Positions 55,652 to 64,000 of a stretch of 64,000 nt of DNA are shown here, piece by piece. Made by a program: the position numbers and the translations under genes. Numbering within the stretch: the first letter of the stretch is position 1; each line of letters begins with the position of its first letter. Source of the DNA: Gammaproteobacteria bacterium (GTDB lineage Bacteria > Pseudomonadota > Gammaproteobacteria > Coxiellales > Coxiellaceae); the NCBI GenBank assembly GCA_030425685.1, contig JAUIAD010000001.1:248001-312000 (forward strand), in the 5' to 3' direction. The notes under the pieces are model-generated. The model was not told where the DNA came from, made no database searches, and was given only the letters and a program-made list of their open reading frames with translations.

Positions 55652-56708
55652 CAATACGATTAATAAAATCCTTATCGTCGGACCTGCCTGGGTCGGCGAT
55701 ATGGTGATGGCGCAAACACTGTTTAAAGTATTAAAACAGCAACACCCGCAAGCGATGATTGATGTGTTAGCGCCGGCATGGACGCGGCCATTGATGGAGC
55801 GCATGCCAGAAATTAATCAGGCTTTGGATTCGCCTTTTGCCCATGGTGCTTTACAGCTTAGGCAGCGTTATCAATTGGGTAAACGTTTGCGCACTGAAAA
55901 GTATGATTGGGCGATTGTGCTACCGGGCTCTTTTAAATCAGCCCTTGCCCCTTTTTGGGCAAAAATCCCGCGACGCACTGGTTGGTTGCGTGAGCAACGC
56001 TATGGCATTTTGAATGATTGGCGGCGCCTTGATAAGAATAAATACCCGTTAATGATAGAGCGCTTTATCGCGCTAGCCTTGGCTAAGGATGCACCGTTGC
56101 CGGTCGCGCCTGCCTTTCCAGCGCTTAGGGTCTCGCCTGCTGCCGTGGAGGCCACGTTGGCTAAACAGGGGGTGAGTCGGCCTGCTAAGCCACTGCTAGT
56201 GTTATGCCCTGGGGCTGAGTTTGGTCCGGCAAAGCGTTGGCCTTCGCAGCATTATGCGGCTGTCGCGCAAGAGAAGTTGGCACAGGGTTGGACAGTATGG
56301 CTACTTGGTTCAAAAAAAGATCAGCCTGTAACCGAAGAGATTAATGCGCTGACGCAACATCGTTGCATTGATTTTGCCGGCAAAACGGCATTGACGGAAG
56401 CGGTGGACTTGTTGTCTTTGGCAACCGTGGTGGTGACCAATGACTCTGGGTTGATGCATATTGCTGCTGCACTAGGGCGGGCGATTGTGGTGATGTATGG
56501 TTCTTCATCACAAAAATTTACACCACCACTCACTAAGCGGGTCAGAACCCTATCGCTAAATTTAGCGTGTAGCCCTTGTTTTAAAAGAGAGTGTCCTTTG
56601 GGGCACTTAAAATGTTTGCAGGAATTAGCACCGACAAGTGTTATGCAAGCTATAGACGCGTTAACCACAGAGGAAGTGTCTCATGATCAGAGATGTCAAC
56701 TTACCTGA
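55641..56708 (+). CDS. waaF: ADP-heptose--LPS heptosyltransferase II
   Basis: 355 residues, GT family 9. Motifs are VGPAWVGDMVMAQTLFKVLKQQHP at the N-terminus, the donor-site CPGAEFGPAKRWPSQHYAAVAQ, and VVTNDSGLMHIAAALGRAIVVMYGSS. It adds the second heptose to the lipopolysaccharide inner core on the cytosolic face of the inner membrane. The start overlaps the zinc-finger gene, and the end overlaps hldE by 26 bases, so waaF-hldE-hldD form one unit. Confidence 0.93.
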   Translation: MQNSNTINKILIVGPAWVGDMVMAQTLFKVLKQQHPQAMIDVLAPAWTRPLMERMPEINQALDSPFAHGALQLRQRYQLGKRLRTEKYDWAIVLPGSFKSALAPFWAKIPRRTGWLREQRYGILNDWRRLDKNKYPLMIERFIALALAKDAPLPVAPAFPALRVSPAAVEATLAKQGVSRPAKPLLVLCPGAEFGPAKRWPSQHYAAVAQEKLAQGWTVWLLGSKKDQPVTEEINALTQHRCIDFAGKTALTEAVDLLSLATVVVTNDSGLMHIAAALGRAIVVMYGSSSQKFTPPLTKRVRTLSLNLACSPCFKRECPLGHLKCLQELAPTSVMQAIDALTTEEVSHDQRCQLT

Positions 56709-58137
56709 TTTTGACAAAGGAAATATTATCGTTGTTGGTGATGCGATGTTAGATCGCTACTGGTCTGGTGATACCGATCGTATTTCACCAGAAGCGCCGG
56801 TGCCTGTGGTGCACGTGAATGACACTATTTCACGACCCGGTGGTGCTGCCAACGTCGCAGTCAATGCTTCAATGGTAGGTTCGAAGGTCACTTTGTTTAG
56901 TGTTATTGGTGATGATGCTGAAGGTGATGAATTAACTGCCGAACTTAATTTACAAGGCATTCAATGTGAATTTATCAATATTGAAAGAATGCAAACAACG
57001 ACTAAACTGCGTGTGTTAAGCCATCATCAGCAGTTGTTACGGCTCGATTTTGAAAAAAAAATGGAATTAAGTGCGGCGCATTTTGAGTTAATGTATCAGC
57101 GTTATGTTGACGCATTAAAAACAACAAAAGCGGTAGTTATCTCAGACTATGCGAAAGGTAGTTTAGCCTATGTTACTAAGCTGATTAAAACAGCGCGCGA
57201 ACATGGTGTCCCGGTATTGGTCGATCCAAAAACCAAGGATTTTAGTGTTTATAGTGGTGCTACGATTATCACGCCAAATTTAAAAGAGTTTGAAGCCGTG
57301 GTCGGTCCTTGTGACAATAACGATGAAATTATCGCAACAAAAGCACAGGCATTAATTGCCGCACATCAGTTTGAAGCTATTTTAATAACACGTGGCAAGG
57401 ATGGTATGTCATTAATTTATGCCGACCCTCTACGACGCCCCTGTCGTTTATCTGCAAAAGCACGTGAAGTCTTTGATGTGACGGGCGCCGGTGACACGGT
57501 GATTGGTTTAATGGCCGCAGGTATAGCCGCGGGGGCAAATCTTGAGGATGCTAGCATTATCGCCAATCTTGCCGCTGGTTTAGTCGTTCGCAAGCTTGGC
57601 ACAGCAACGGTGACGCTATCAGAATTACGTTCAGCATTACAAAACGATTACCGCATTAATACAGCGGTATTAACAGAAGATGAGTTGATCCGCTTGGTAG
57701 AAGAAGCGCGGATAAAAAAAGAAAAAATCATTATGACCAATGGCTGTTTTGACATTATTCATTCCGGCCATGTTGAATACCTTAATGCGGCCAAGGAGCT
57801 CGGTGCGCGTTTAATTATTGCGGTCAACGATGATGATTCGGTAAAACGATTAAAAGGAGAAAGCCGACCACTGAACGCTTTGTCGGCACGAATGGATGTT
57901 TTGTCTTCATTAAAGCCGGTTGATTGGGTGGTGCCTTTTTCTGAAGATACACCCGCTCGATTGATTGCTAAGGTGTTGCCTGATGTCTTGGTTAAGGGCG
58001 GTGATTACCAACCGCATGAAATTGCCGGCGGTGAAGCGGTTATAGAAAATGGCGGTGAGGTGATTGTCTTGCCGTTTAAAGAAGGTTTTTCAACAACAGG
58101 TTTGGTTGAAAAAATTCTGGAATTAGAAGAGGTATAA
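56683..58137 (+). CDS. hldE: Bifunctional heptose-7-phosphate kinase / heptose-1-phosphate adenylyltransferase
   Basis: 484 residues. The N-terminal ribokinase-like half has [27 protein letters not shown] and the catalytic [16 protein letters not shown]. The C-terminal nucleotidyltransferase half has [24 protein letters not shown], with the HxGH motif. It makes ADP-D-glycero-D-manno-heptose for the LPS core. The length matches fused HldE (about 477). hldD starts 2 bases after the stop codon. Confidence 0.95.
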   Translation: MIRDVNLPDFDKGNIIVVGDAMLDRYWSGDTDRISPEAPVPVVHVNDTISRPGGAANVAVNASMVGSKVTLFSVIGDDAEGDELTAELNLQGIQCEFINIERMQTTTKLRVLSHHQQLLRLDFEKKMELSAAHFELMYQRYVDALKTTKAVVISDYAKGSLAYVTKLIKTAREHGVPVLVDPKTKDFSVYSGATIITPNLKEFEAVVGPCDNNDEIIATKAQALIAAHQFEAILITRGKDGMSLIYADPLRRPCRLSAKAREVFDVTGAGDTVIGLMAAGIAAGANLEDASIIANLAAGLVVRKLGTATVTLSELRSALQNDYRINTAVLTEDELIRLVEEARIKKEKIIMTNGCFDIIHSGHVEYLNAAKELGARLIIAVNDDDSVKRLKGESRPLNALSARMDVLSSLKPVDWVVPFSEDTPARLIAKVLPDVLVKGGDYQPHEIAGGEAVIENGGEVIVLPFKEGFSTTGLVEKILELEEV

Positions 58138-58139
58138 AC

Positions 58140-59102
58140 ATGTATATTGTTACCGGTGGAGCAGGTTTTATAGGAAGTAATATCGTTAAAGGGTTAAATG
58201 CGGCAGGCCATACGAATATTTTAGTGGTGGGAGATTTAACCGATGGGAAGAAGTTTAGAAATCTCGCCGATTGTCACTATTTAGATTACCAAGATTATGA
58301 GGATTTTATTGCTGCTATAAAACAGGGACGTGAATTTGCCGAGCCGATTGAGGCTGTTTTTCACGAAGGCGCCTGTTCGACCACCACGGAGTGGGATGGC
58401 CGTTATATGATGCGTAATAATTACGAGTATTCAAAAGACTTATTGCATTATTGCGTGACGCGAAAAATTCCTTTTATTTACGCTTCAAGTGGTGCTGTTT
58501 ATGGTTGTGAGACGTCTTTTCAGGAAATTCCTGCTAATGAAAAGCCGCTTAATGTGTATGGTTATTCAAAGTTATTATTCGATCAATATGTCAGACGCCT
58601 AATGCCGACATTTAATTCGCAAGTGGTGGGTTTGCGTTACTTTAATGTTTATGGTCCACGTGAAAACCATAAAGGTTCAATGGCCAGTGTTGCTTTTCAC
58701 TTGATGAATCAGCTGCGCGATAACGGCAAGGTGAAGCTGTTCGAGGGTTGTGATGGTTATGGTGACGGCGAACAAGTGCGTGATTTTGTTTATGTCGATG
58801 ATGTGGTCAAGGTAAATTTATGGTTGGCGCAGAATCCACAAGTTTCAGGGGTTTTTAATGTCGGTACCGGCAGCGCTCGTCCCTTTAATGTGATCGCAAA
58901 AACGCTGATTGAATTATACGGTTCGGGTGAGTTGGTTTACATTCCATTTCCAGCACATTTAAAAGGCGCCTATCAAAGCTTCACCGAAGCGGATATCACC
59001 GCCTTACGATCGGCAGGCTACGATCAAGCATTCACCAGCTTGGAAGAGGGTTTACAAAAATATTTCCACCATATTTTCAAACCCACACCACAGCCCGCTT
59101 AA
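58140..59102 (+). CDS. hldD: ADP-L-glycero-D-manno-heptose 6-epimerase
   Basis: 320 residues, extended short-chain dehydrogenase. The NADP-binding motif is [16 protein letters not shown], the catalytic YxxxK is in [14 protein letters not shown], and [14 protein letters not shown] and [21 protein letters not shown] are typical of HldD. It epimerises the activated heptose. A family A repeat lies between its end and the convergent icmX. Confidence 0.96.
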   Translation: MYIVTGGAGFIGSNIVKGLNAAGHTNILVVGDLTDGKKFRNLADCHYLDYQDYEDFIAAIKQGREFAEPIEAVFHEGACSTTTEWDGRYMMRNNYEYSKDLLHYCVTRKIPFIYASSGAVYGCETSFQEIPANEKPLNVYGYSKLLFDQYVRRLMPTFNSQVVGLRYFNVYGPRENHKGSMASVAFHLMNQLRDNGKVKLFEGCDGYGDGEQVRDFVYVDDVVKVNLWLAQNPQVSGVFNVGTGSARPFNVIAKTLIELYGSGELVYIPFPAHLKGAYQSFTEADITALRSAGYDQAFTSLEEGLQKYFHHIFKPTPQPA

Positions 59103-59166
59103 ATTGTAACAGCTTGGGGTGCGTGACTTTGTGCACTGCGGGAAAGATTGGCCACCTGAAAAAACT

Positions 59167-59192
59167 GTAGGGGCGCAGCATGCTGCGCCCGC
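59167..59192 (+). repeat. Dispersed palindrome, family A, copy 8
   Basis: The same 26-base element as at 2115, between convergent hldD and icmX, where it may also act as a terminator. Confidence 0.9.
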
Positions 59193-59206
59193 ATCTTTCA
59201 GCAAAA

Positions 59207-60472
59207 CTACTTCTGCTGCATATTAGCCGCCTGACTAGCCGCCTGTTTCTGATTATTCTGAGGAAAGATAGAATTCTTCATATTACGCTTAATCATATCA
59301 AGCATCGCCGCAGAGCCTGTATTACCTTGCGTAACAAGTAGGGTCAACGTCGCCAAATTACGCTCATTAATTTCTGCATTACGATGCACCTCTTTCACCA
59401 ACGTAGCAAGCATAGCAAGCTGCTCGCGTTGAATAACCACCGGCGAAGCAGACTTCATGCTCTTATAAAACTTAGGATCGTTCACCACTTTATTCACATC
59501 GTAGTTTTCAACCTCTAAAGGACTAGCATCTTTTGTTGGTAAACCAGCTTCAGTACCAAGATTCTTTTGCGGAATACGCTCTGCCATTAAGAAATTAAAG
59601 TTGCTCAGCGATAAGGTCTTCGCCGCCATCATCGAACGCACCGCTAGCTGATATTTTTGGTATTCAGGATTGTCAATCACATTATCCTGTAACCATTGCG
59701 CTGGGCTTTCCGCTGAATCATCCTTCTTCTGCGCCGCTTTTAAATTTGAAATCTTATCATTAATTAATTGGAACACTGTTTTGGGTTGCTGCCCCATGCT
59801 GGCACCTTGTGATGTCGACTCGGTAAGTGGTTTGTAGGTTTCCAATAAGTATTGCAAGTAATGCTGTGCTGCCGCTAATTTATCCGGGGTATTATAGCTA
59901 GCAGGCCCGATAAATGAGCTAAAGTCAAAGTCCTGATCATTCGTTTTAGCAGGCTTGGAGGCAGGGAAGTTAGCACAATCACTGGAGCTGCAGACATTGT
60001 TCGACAAATACAGAGTATCGGAAGCCGGTGTGCCTATCGATAACTCTTGTTGCATCGCTGTATAAGGGTTTTTGTCACCAGTAAGAAGTTGGTTGGTCAC
60101 ATTCATTAACGCCATTGAGTTGGCAATTTGCGTTGGCACTTGTTCTAGAGCTGTTTTGATATTGGCGCCTGTTAACTGGCTGGTCATTGAGTTAGTTAAT
60201 AGTGCAGGATCCATCGCATCTGAACTGCTGGCAGAATAATTAGGAAAAAAGGGATCGCCGCTTTCATACATCATGTTGCTATAGCTACGTTCTTGCGCCA
60301 AGGTAAGAGCTTGAATTTCAGCATTTAAATTTTGAAAATTGACTTTCATTGCTTTGGCTAAATTCGAAATCGATGCCGTAATAGGAATATAATCGGGTAT
60401 GGGGCCAGCAAGTGAAAGCGAGGATAGTGAAACGCATCCGACAGTAATAAGAGATAATAGTGTTTTTTTCAT
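59207..60472 (-). CDS. icmX: Dot/Icm secretion protein IcmX
   Basis: 421 residues. A signal peptide (1-22, ending SLAG) precedes a long periplasmic domain with a Cys pair (NNVCSSSDCANF) and a helical C-terminal half (NFLMAERIPQKN, LAMLATLVKEVHRNAEINERNLATLTLLVTQ) that ends in a Gln/Asn-rich tail. The position, last in the icmW-led operon opposite icmV-dotA, fits IcmX. IcmX is needed for assembly of the type IVB system, and its exact role is unclear. The sequence is less conserved than other Icm proteins, so context carries part of the assignment. Confidence 0.8.
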   Translation of the reverse strand: MKKTLLSLITVGCVSLSSLSLAGPIPDYIPITASISNLAKAMKVNFQNLNAEIQALTLAQERSYSNMMYESGDPFFPNYSASSSDAMDPALLTNSMTSQLTGANIKTALEQVPTQIANSMALMNVTNQLLTGDKNPYTAMQQELSIGTPASDTLYLSNNVCSSSDCANFPASKPAKTNDQDFDFSSFIGPASYNTPDKLAAAQHYLQYLLETYKPLTESTSQGASMGQQPKTVFQLINDKISNLKAAQKKDDSAESPAQWLQDNVIDNPEYQKYQLAVRSMMAAKTLSLSNFNFLMAERIPQKNLGTEAGLPTKDASPLEVENYDVNKVVNDPKFYKSMKSASPVVIQREQLAMLATLVKEVHRNAEINERNLATLTLLVTQGNTGSAAMLDMIKRNMKNSIFPQNNQKQAASQAANMQQK

Positions 60473-60492
60473 GGGTGTCTCTGCCTTAAATA

Positions 60493-61005
60493 TTAAAACC
60501 AGTGGATTGAGTTGCTGCTGCTATTGCTCTTTGATGTAGTGGATTTTACATTGCCAATAGTAAAAGGGGGTGGCGTTTTCGTTTTTTTAGTGGGTTGCAG
60601 CTCTTGAGGCATTGATTGCGCCGCTGTTGCTTGTGGCGTTGTGGGTCCCTGTGAGCCAAAGGAGCTCGGGGTGGCGGCACTTGGCATACCAAATGGTGGT
60701 ACAGGAGGGACAGGCTGTTGTGCGTTTTTGGCGTAATAGTTCGCTAAGAAGTCGCGGATATAAAGCTTGGCATTACACTGTTGAATGCTACCGTTCGCCT
60801 GATTACAAACTTGCGTGCTATTGTTAACACAGGCATCAAGCGCTGTTGCTAATGTGCTAGCGGCGATGGGATTATTTGAATAAGTTTGCTTAAAGGTATT
60901 AATATTCATATTGGCATAGGCAGCACAGTCAGCAGCAAAAACACTACCAGCAAAGGAGAAGGCTGTTAGCGCAGTGCACAGAAGACCAAGTTTTTTTTTA
61001 TTCAT
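60493..61005 (-). CDS. Secreted Cys-containing protein between icmW and icmX
   Basis: 170 residues, ATG behind GAGGAAAG and overlapping the icmW stop by 8 bases. A signal peptide (MNKKKLGLLCTALTAFSFAGSVFA) precedes a small domain with four Cys (AADCAAY, ALDACVNN, TQVCNQA, IQQCNAK), suggesting two disulfides. The second half is Pro/Thr/Ser-rich and disordered. Legionella has no gene here, but I recall Coxiella carrying a hypothetical gene at this position. It is probably an accessory periplasmic part of the Dot/Icm machine. Confidence 0.65.
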   Translation of the reverse strand: MNKKKLGLLCTALTAFSFAGSVFAADCAAYANMNINTFKQTYSNNPIAASTLATALDACVNNSTQVCNQANGSIQQCNAKLYIRDFLANYYAKNAQQPVPPVPPFGMPSAATPSSFGSQGPTTPQATAAQSMPQELQPTKKTKTPPPFTIGNVKSTTSKSNSSSNSIHWF

Positions 61006-61450
61006 AACCGCTTTCCTCTAATGTTTTAAGAATTAATTTAAATCGATCCGGCGCAAAGATTCTGCTTAGTAAGCGCAAGCGCTCAAAAACAATATTGCGG
61101 CGTAAGAAAATACCGGCGGTATCCGTATCAGACTTAGTAATTTCTTCGGCGTGCATCAGCACTTTGGCTGCAGCACCTGGGTAGGCCATATCAAGACACA
61201 TTAATAAGCGTAATCCACGGCCCGTTTTGACATGACAGACGACATCAATCATTGACTCTTCAAGTTGAAGGTCAATATTGCCAATTTCTTCGAGGGTTTC
61301 CCCTAGTTTTCTTAGGCTTTCCTCAAATTCAGGGTGTCCATCTAACGTCCAATCTTCAACGCCTTCCATTAGCGTGATGACTTTGTAGATGCTAGGATCT
61401 TGATATTCATGCCAAAATTTATGAACGGCAGGGTGACTTAGATCAGGCAT
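60998..61450 (-). CDS. icmW: Dot/Icm chaperone IcmW
   Basis: 150 residues, the known IcmW length (151 in Legionella). It starts PDLSHPAVHKFWHEYQDPSIYKVITLMEGVEDWTLDGHPEFEESL and has IDVVCHVKTGRGLRLLMCLDMAYPGAAAKVLMHAEE, both well conserved. It is cytosolic and acidic. IcmW pairs with IcmS to present effectors to the DotL coupling complex. First gene of the icmW - small protein - icmX unit, with a PmrA-like box upstream. Confidence 0.95.
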   Translation of the reverse strand: MPDLSHPAVHKFWHEYQDPSIYKVITLMEGVEDWTLDGHPEFEESLRKLGETLEEIGNIDLQLEESMIDVVCHVKTGRGLRLLMCLDMAYPGAAAKVLMHAEEITKSDTDTAGIFLRRNIVFERLRLLSRIFAPDRFKLILKTLEESGYE

Positions 61451-61504
61451 TGTCAGTTCCAGATAGTAGTAAGATTGTGAAAGTAAGATTAAGCTTACCT
61501 TACT

Positions 61505-61524
61505 TACCTTAAGGAAATATTAAG
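61505..61524 (-). promoter_or_regulatory. PmrA-like tandem box for the icmW operon
   Basis: On the minus strand CTTAATATT-TC-CTTAAGGTA. The first half equals the consensus half-site as I recall it (cTTAATatT), the spacing of 11 is exact, and it lies 55 bases before the icmW start. Direct control by PmrA is inferred by analogy with Legionella and Coxiella. Confidence 0.65.
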
Positions 61525-61550
61525 CCGGCAGGTTTGGTTGTTGTGGTGCC

Positions 61551-61660
61551 GTGTTGGTTTCACGCAAAGACGCTAAGGGGGTCGCAAGGGTCGCAAAGGG
61601 GGGGCTAGTTAACTTAGCGATCTTCGCGTCCCCCTTAGCGTCTTTGCGTGAAACCAACAC
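61551..61660. repeat. Long hairpin, family B, copy 2
   Basis: Arms of 35 bases (61551-61585 and 61626-61660) differ at one position; each outer end reads GTGTTGGTTTCACGCAAAGA. It shares GTTTCACGC...CGCTAAGG with the hairpin after clpB. It lies inside the icm control region and separates the two promoters. Confidence 0.88.
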
Positions 61661-61985
61661 AGCGCCTCACTCACGCCGAAGAGTTTTAGAGATTATACCT
61701 TAATATAAGAGAGTGTTTTGCTGATTAGATCTTGTATACATCAAACCTATTGGATAAAACATTAAATTTTGAAAAATGCTAACAGCAGAAAACAAACAAA
61801 ATATTAATCCTTTGATTTTATGTGTTTTAAACTTATTACTCATCGGTTTATATTTACTAACCAAGCAGGTTGTTTTTTTAATATGTTTATGTGATGTACT
61901 AAACAGGCTGTGTTAATACACTATGCTTGGTCTATCATCACATTCGATCCCTTTGTTAATATTTCCTTAATCTTTGCTTGTTATA

Positions 61986-62005
61986 GTTAACATTCTCTTA
62001 ACTCA
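61986..62005 (+). promoter_or_regulatory. PmrA-like tandem box for icmV-dotA
   Basis: GTTAACATT-CT-CTTAACTCA, two TTAAC cores 11 bases apart, 90 bases before the icmV start codon. A TTATCT sequence about 10 bases downstream could be the -10 element, the spacing expected for PmrA-activated promoters. Confidence 0.6.
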
Positions 62006-62095
62006 AAGCGATTTCTTATCTGGAAGAATAGGTAAAGACAACTAGGATCGTCGTGCGCAGCTCTCTTTTTTTATTTTGCTTTTAGGGGTATCTCT

Positions 62096-62569
62096 GTGGG
62101 TGTTGAAAAGATCATTAAAAAAGTCTTAACCTTTGGTATGGAGCCTTCAACGTGGATTGGCGTTGATCAGATTAAAGAAAATGGCAGTTTGATTGGTCGC
62201 TTGTGCCGTCGTTTGTTTTCGCGGCGCGCGAGAGCTGAAGAAGCGACGCAGCCACGTATTCAAGAAACGTATCAACAAATGCTGGCACGGCAAAATATGT
62301 CTACTGAAGATGTCAAGCAACGCAAGCGCTTGGCGGTGATTTTGGCGTGTTGTTATTTATTCGTATCGCTACTCCTTTTTTCTTATGGTTTTTACTTGTG
62401 TGCCAGTGCCGGCTTTGTATTGTCGGGTTTACTGTGTTTTATCCTTTGCTTGCTCCTTCTGCTGTATGCGCTACGTGAACATATGGTGTTTTATCAGCTT
62501 AAATATCGTCGTACAAATCTTTCTTGGTCCCATTGGTTTAAACTCACTTTCACAAGGTTCACACTATGA
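62096..62569 (+). CDS. icmV: Dot/Icm protein IcmV
   Basis: 157 residues, GTG start behind AGGGG. The N-terminal soluble part (VKKVLTFGMEPSTWIG-like IKKVLTFGMEPSTWIGVDQIKENG) is followed by a basic stretch. Two hydrophobic segments follow (LAVILACCYLFVSLLLFSYGFYL and AGFVLSGLLCFILCLLLLLYA), then HMVFYQLKYRRTNLSWSHWFK. Length and layout match Legionella IcmV (151), an inner-membrane protein of unknown exact role. Its stop overlaps the dotA start (ATGA), so the two are coupled. Confidence 0.92.
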   Translation: MGVEKIIKKVLTFGMEPSTWIGVDQIKENGSLIGRLCRRLFSRRARAEEATQPRIQETYQQMLARQNMSTEDVKQRKRLAVILACCYLFVSLLLFSYGFYLCASAGFVLSGLLCFILCLLLLLYALREHMVFYQLKYRRTNLSWSHWFKLTFTRFTL

Positions 62570-64000
62570 AAAAAATCTTCGCCTTTTTTCTTACCTTATT
62601 CTCGTCGTGCGCATTTGCCGATTCCTCCAAACTGGATTTAAGTTTTTTTAATCCGGATCAATTAAAAAATTACACCGATGTGTCGGTGTCGTATTTGGAT
62701 CAAGTGTTTGGCACGGTAGGAACTGTATTGCAAGGGACCTCTGGGCAAATGATGGGGCATTTATTCTATCGTTTAAATGAAGGTTTTATGGTGGTTGCCG
62801 GTTTGATGATGGTATACACCTTGGGTACCACGGCCGTTCGTATGACCACGGAAGGCGTTTCGGTATCGCCGGGTAAGACAACGTTATATACGACGTTAAA
62901 AGTAGCGGTAGGTTTTTCCTTATTAATACCCAGTGCGGCGACAGGTTATTCTGTGATGCAAGATATTGTCATGCGCGTTGTTGTTGCCGGTGTTGGTTTG
63001 GCTGATGAGATTTGGTCTAACTCTTTAGACTACTTAAAAGATGGTGGTGTTGTGTGGACGAAACCTATTAGTGGCGGTGCCTCTGGTGGTAATCAAATTG
63101 TTACCACTGGCAATATAACAACCTTAGTTCGCGATGTGAGTTCTAAGATCTTTGCTGATGAAGTATGTATGGTGGCGAGTAATCATACAGGCAAGGGCAA
63201 AAATACGTATGATTTTCAGACAGTAGATAATGGAGACGGTACGGCAACCTACCAATTTCCAGGTGCTCCCGACCCCTTGGCGTCATCGAATTTTAACTGT
63301 GGTTCCGTTTCTTCTGATATGGGTAAAGGTGACAAGGGGCATGCCATAACGCGTGCTGCTGTGCTACAGATGATTGAGTCGTTAAAGCCAGCCGCGGAGA
63401 AGTACTATTGTTCCCAAAAAACCAAGGCGTCAGGTTGTGGTGGCGTGACCATGGATGATAGTAATTTTGTGCCTTTTATTTTGCAGTCATCGACGGCTTA
63501 CTATAATGCTTTATTGCCATTAGCCAATATCGAAGCAACCACCGCGCCTGGTGCCATGGCGTTTATTAAGCATGCCAGAGACCAGGGTTGGATGATGGCT
63601 GGTAGTTATTATTGGGATATGATGCAAGTGGGTCAGGACTACGATGATGTATCGAAAGTGGCAGGTTATAAGCCGACGACTTGGGTCGATCCAAAGCGTA
63701 CTGTAGTTGCTGGCATTAACTTAAATGATGCTAAAACAGCGATGAATACGGCAGCAGGGTCTTCGGAAATGACTAGCGCGATTAATAACTTTAGTCGGGC
63801 AAGTGACGCGGGTAATAGTGGCGGTAGTGATGCTACTAATGAGGAGTTACAGGGTGATATTACAGGTCTTGGTACAGAGATAGGTTTGCATCTAGCCATT
63901 GTCAATCCGGGGATGGGGGCAGGGTTGATTGCGTTATCTATTTCTGTGTCGCATGTGTTGGATCAGTTTATGCCTTCTAATATTGGCTCAAATCCAATCT
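62566..64000 (+). CDS. dotA: Dot/Icm inner-membrane protein DotA (3' end outside window)
   Basis: The frame is open to the window edge: 478 residues seen of a protein that is about 1,050 in Legionella. A signal peptide (MKKIFAFFLTLFSSCAFA) is followed by a short segment containing NYTDVSVSYLDQVFGTVG. A membrane segment (GFMVVAGLMMVYTLG) and the conserved TTAVRMTTEGVSVSPGKTTLYTTLKVAVGFSLLIPSAATGYSVMQDIVM region follow, then the start of the large periplasmic domain with paired Cys. DotA is a polytopic protein essential for type IVB secretion and is itself released by the system in Legionella. Confidence 0.95.
   Translation, partial: MKKIFAFFLTLFSSCAFADSSKLDLSFFNPDQLKNYTDVSVSYLDQVFGTVGTVLQGTSGQMMGHLFYRLNEGFMVVAGLMMVYTLGTTAVRMTTEGVSVSPGKTTLYTTLKVAVGFSLLIPSAATGYSVMQDIVMRVVVAGVGLADEIWSNSLDYLKDGGVVWTKPISGGASGGNQIVTTGNITTLVRDVSSKIFADEVCMVASNHTGKGKNTYDFQTVDNGDGTATYQFPGAPDPLASSNFNCGSVSSDMGKGDKGHAITRAAVLQMIESLKPAAEKYYCSQKTKASGCGGVTMDDSNFVPFILQSSTAYYNALLPLANIEATTAPGAMAFIKHARDQGWMMAGSYYWDMMQVGQDYDDVSKVAGYKPTTWVDPKRTVVAGINLNDAKTAMNTAAGSSEMTSAINNFSRASDAGNSGGSDATNEELQGDITGLGTEIGLHLAIVNPGMGAGLIALSISVSHVLDQFMPSNIGSNPI

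Larger units (their letters stand above)
61451..62095. other. Divergent icmW / icmV control region, 645 bases
   Basis: Contains PmrA-like boxes next to each gene (61505-61524 and 61986-62005) and a family B hairpin (61551-61660). About 300 bases of very AT-rich DNA between them hold no coding signal. Confidence 0.75.

Overview
The window comes from the chromosome of a gammaproteobacterium that looks like a member of the Legionellales (Coxiella/Legionella relatives). The best evidence is at the right end. A Dot/Icm (type IVB) secretion locus in the characteristic divergent order icmX - small secreted protein - icmW // icmV - dotA fills 59.2-64.0 kb, with dotA running off the edge. Several proteins look made for a eukaryotic host: an SLC25 mitochondrial-carrier-like protein, an OTU-type cysteine-protease candidate, a HAD-like protein with exact 20-residue repeats and a C-terminal Cys cluster, and several coiled-coil or hydrophobic orphan proteins. 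This suggests an intracellular, host-associated bacterium. The species cannot be named from the sequence.

Layout. 0-3.7 kb: the end of the Tol-Pal operon (tolA partial, tolB, pal, cpoB). 3.7-16 kb: an accessory block with a repeat-bearing orphan, a response regulator divergent from two paralogous membrane sensor kinases, the OTU candidate, two orphans and the mitochondrial-carrier-like gene. 16-26.9 kb: mostly core genes (DUF1622 pair, DsbA-like oxidoreductase, thioesterase, clpB, a YrbG-type antiporter, an orphan, a phospholipase-D-type enzyme, DUF3579, pssA, nadC, tRNA-Ala, tRNA-Glu). 27-35.4 kb: sixA, a YgfX-like gene, a full biotin set (bioA divergent from bioB-F-C-D) and nadB. 35.7-46.6 kb: glycosyltransferase, dehydrogenase, HAD-like effector candidate, Arg/Tyr-rich lipoprotein, ATP-grasp enzyme, ZIP-like fragment, AbiE toxin-antitoxin, M20 peptidase and SNF transporter. 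46.8-53.2 kb: pyrG, eno, ftsB, surE, nlpD and rpoS. 53.9-59.1 kb: small genes, a CBS protein and the heptose genes waaF-hldE-hldD. 59.2-64 kb: Dot/Icm.

The most unusual system is the kinase pair at 5.9-10.4 kb. The two proteins are same-fold paralogues with complementary losses. The first keeps the ATP-binding boxes but has lost the phospho-accepting His and the receiver Asp and Lys. The second keeps the H-box and an intact receiver but has lost the ATP-binding boxes. Together they contain exactly one complete hybrid histidine kinase. Other standouts are a Lys-rich, histone-H1-like extension of about 140 residues on RpoS, and PmrA-like tandem boxes before both Dot/Icm transcription units and before two effector candidates. 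A dispersed palindromic repeat family is also notable, because one copy has become the C-terminus of BioD.

Dispersed palindromes are frequent between genes: eight copies of a GGGGCGCAGCATGCTGCGCC-cored element, long hairpins ending in a GTTTCACGC-type sequence, and CCCGCG/TCAAG-type inverted repeats.
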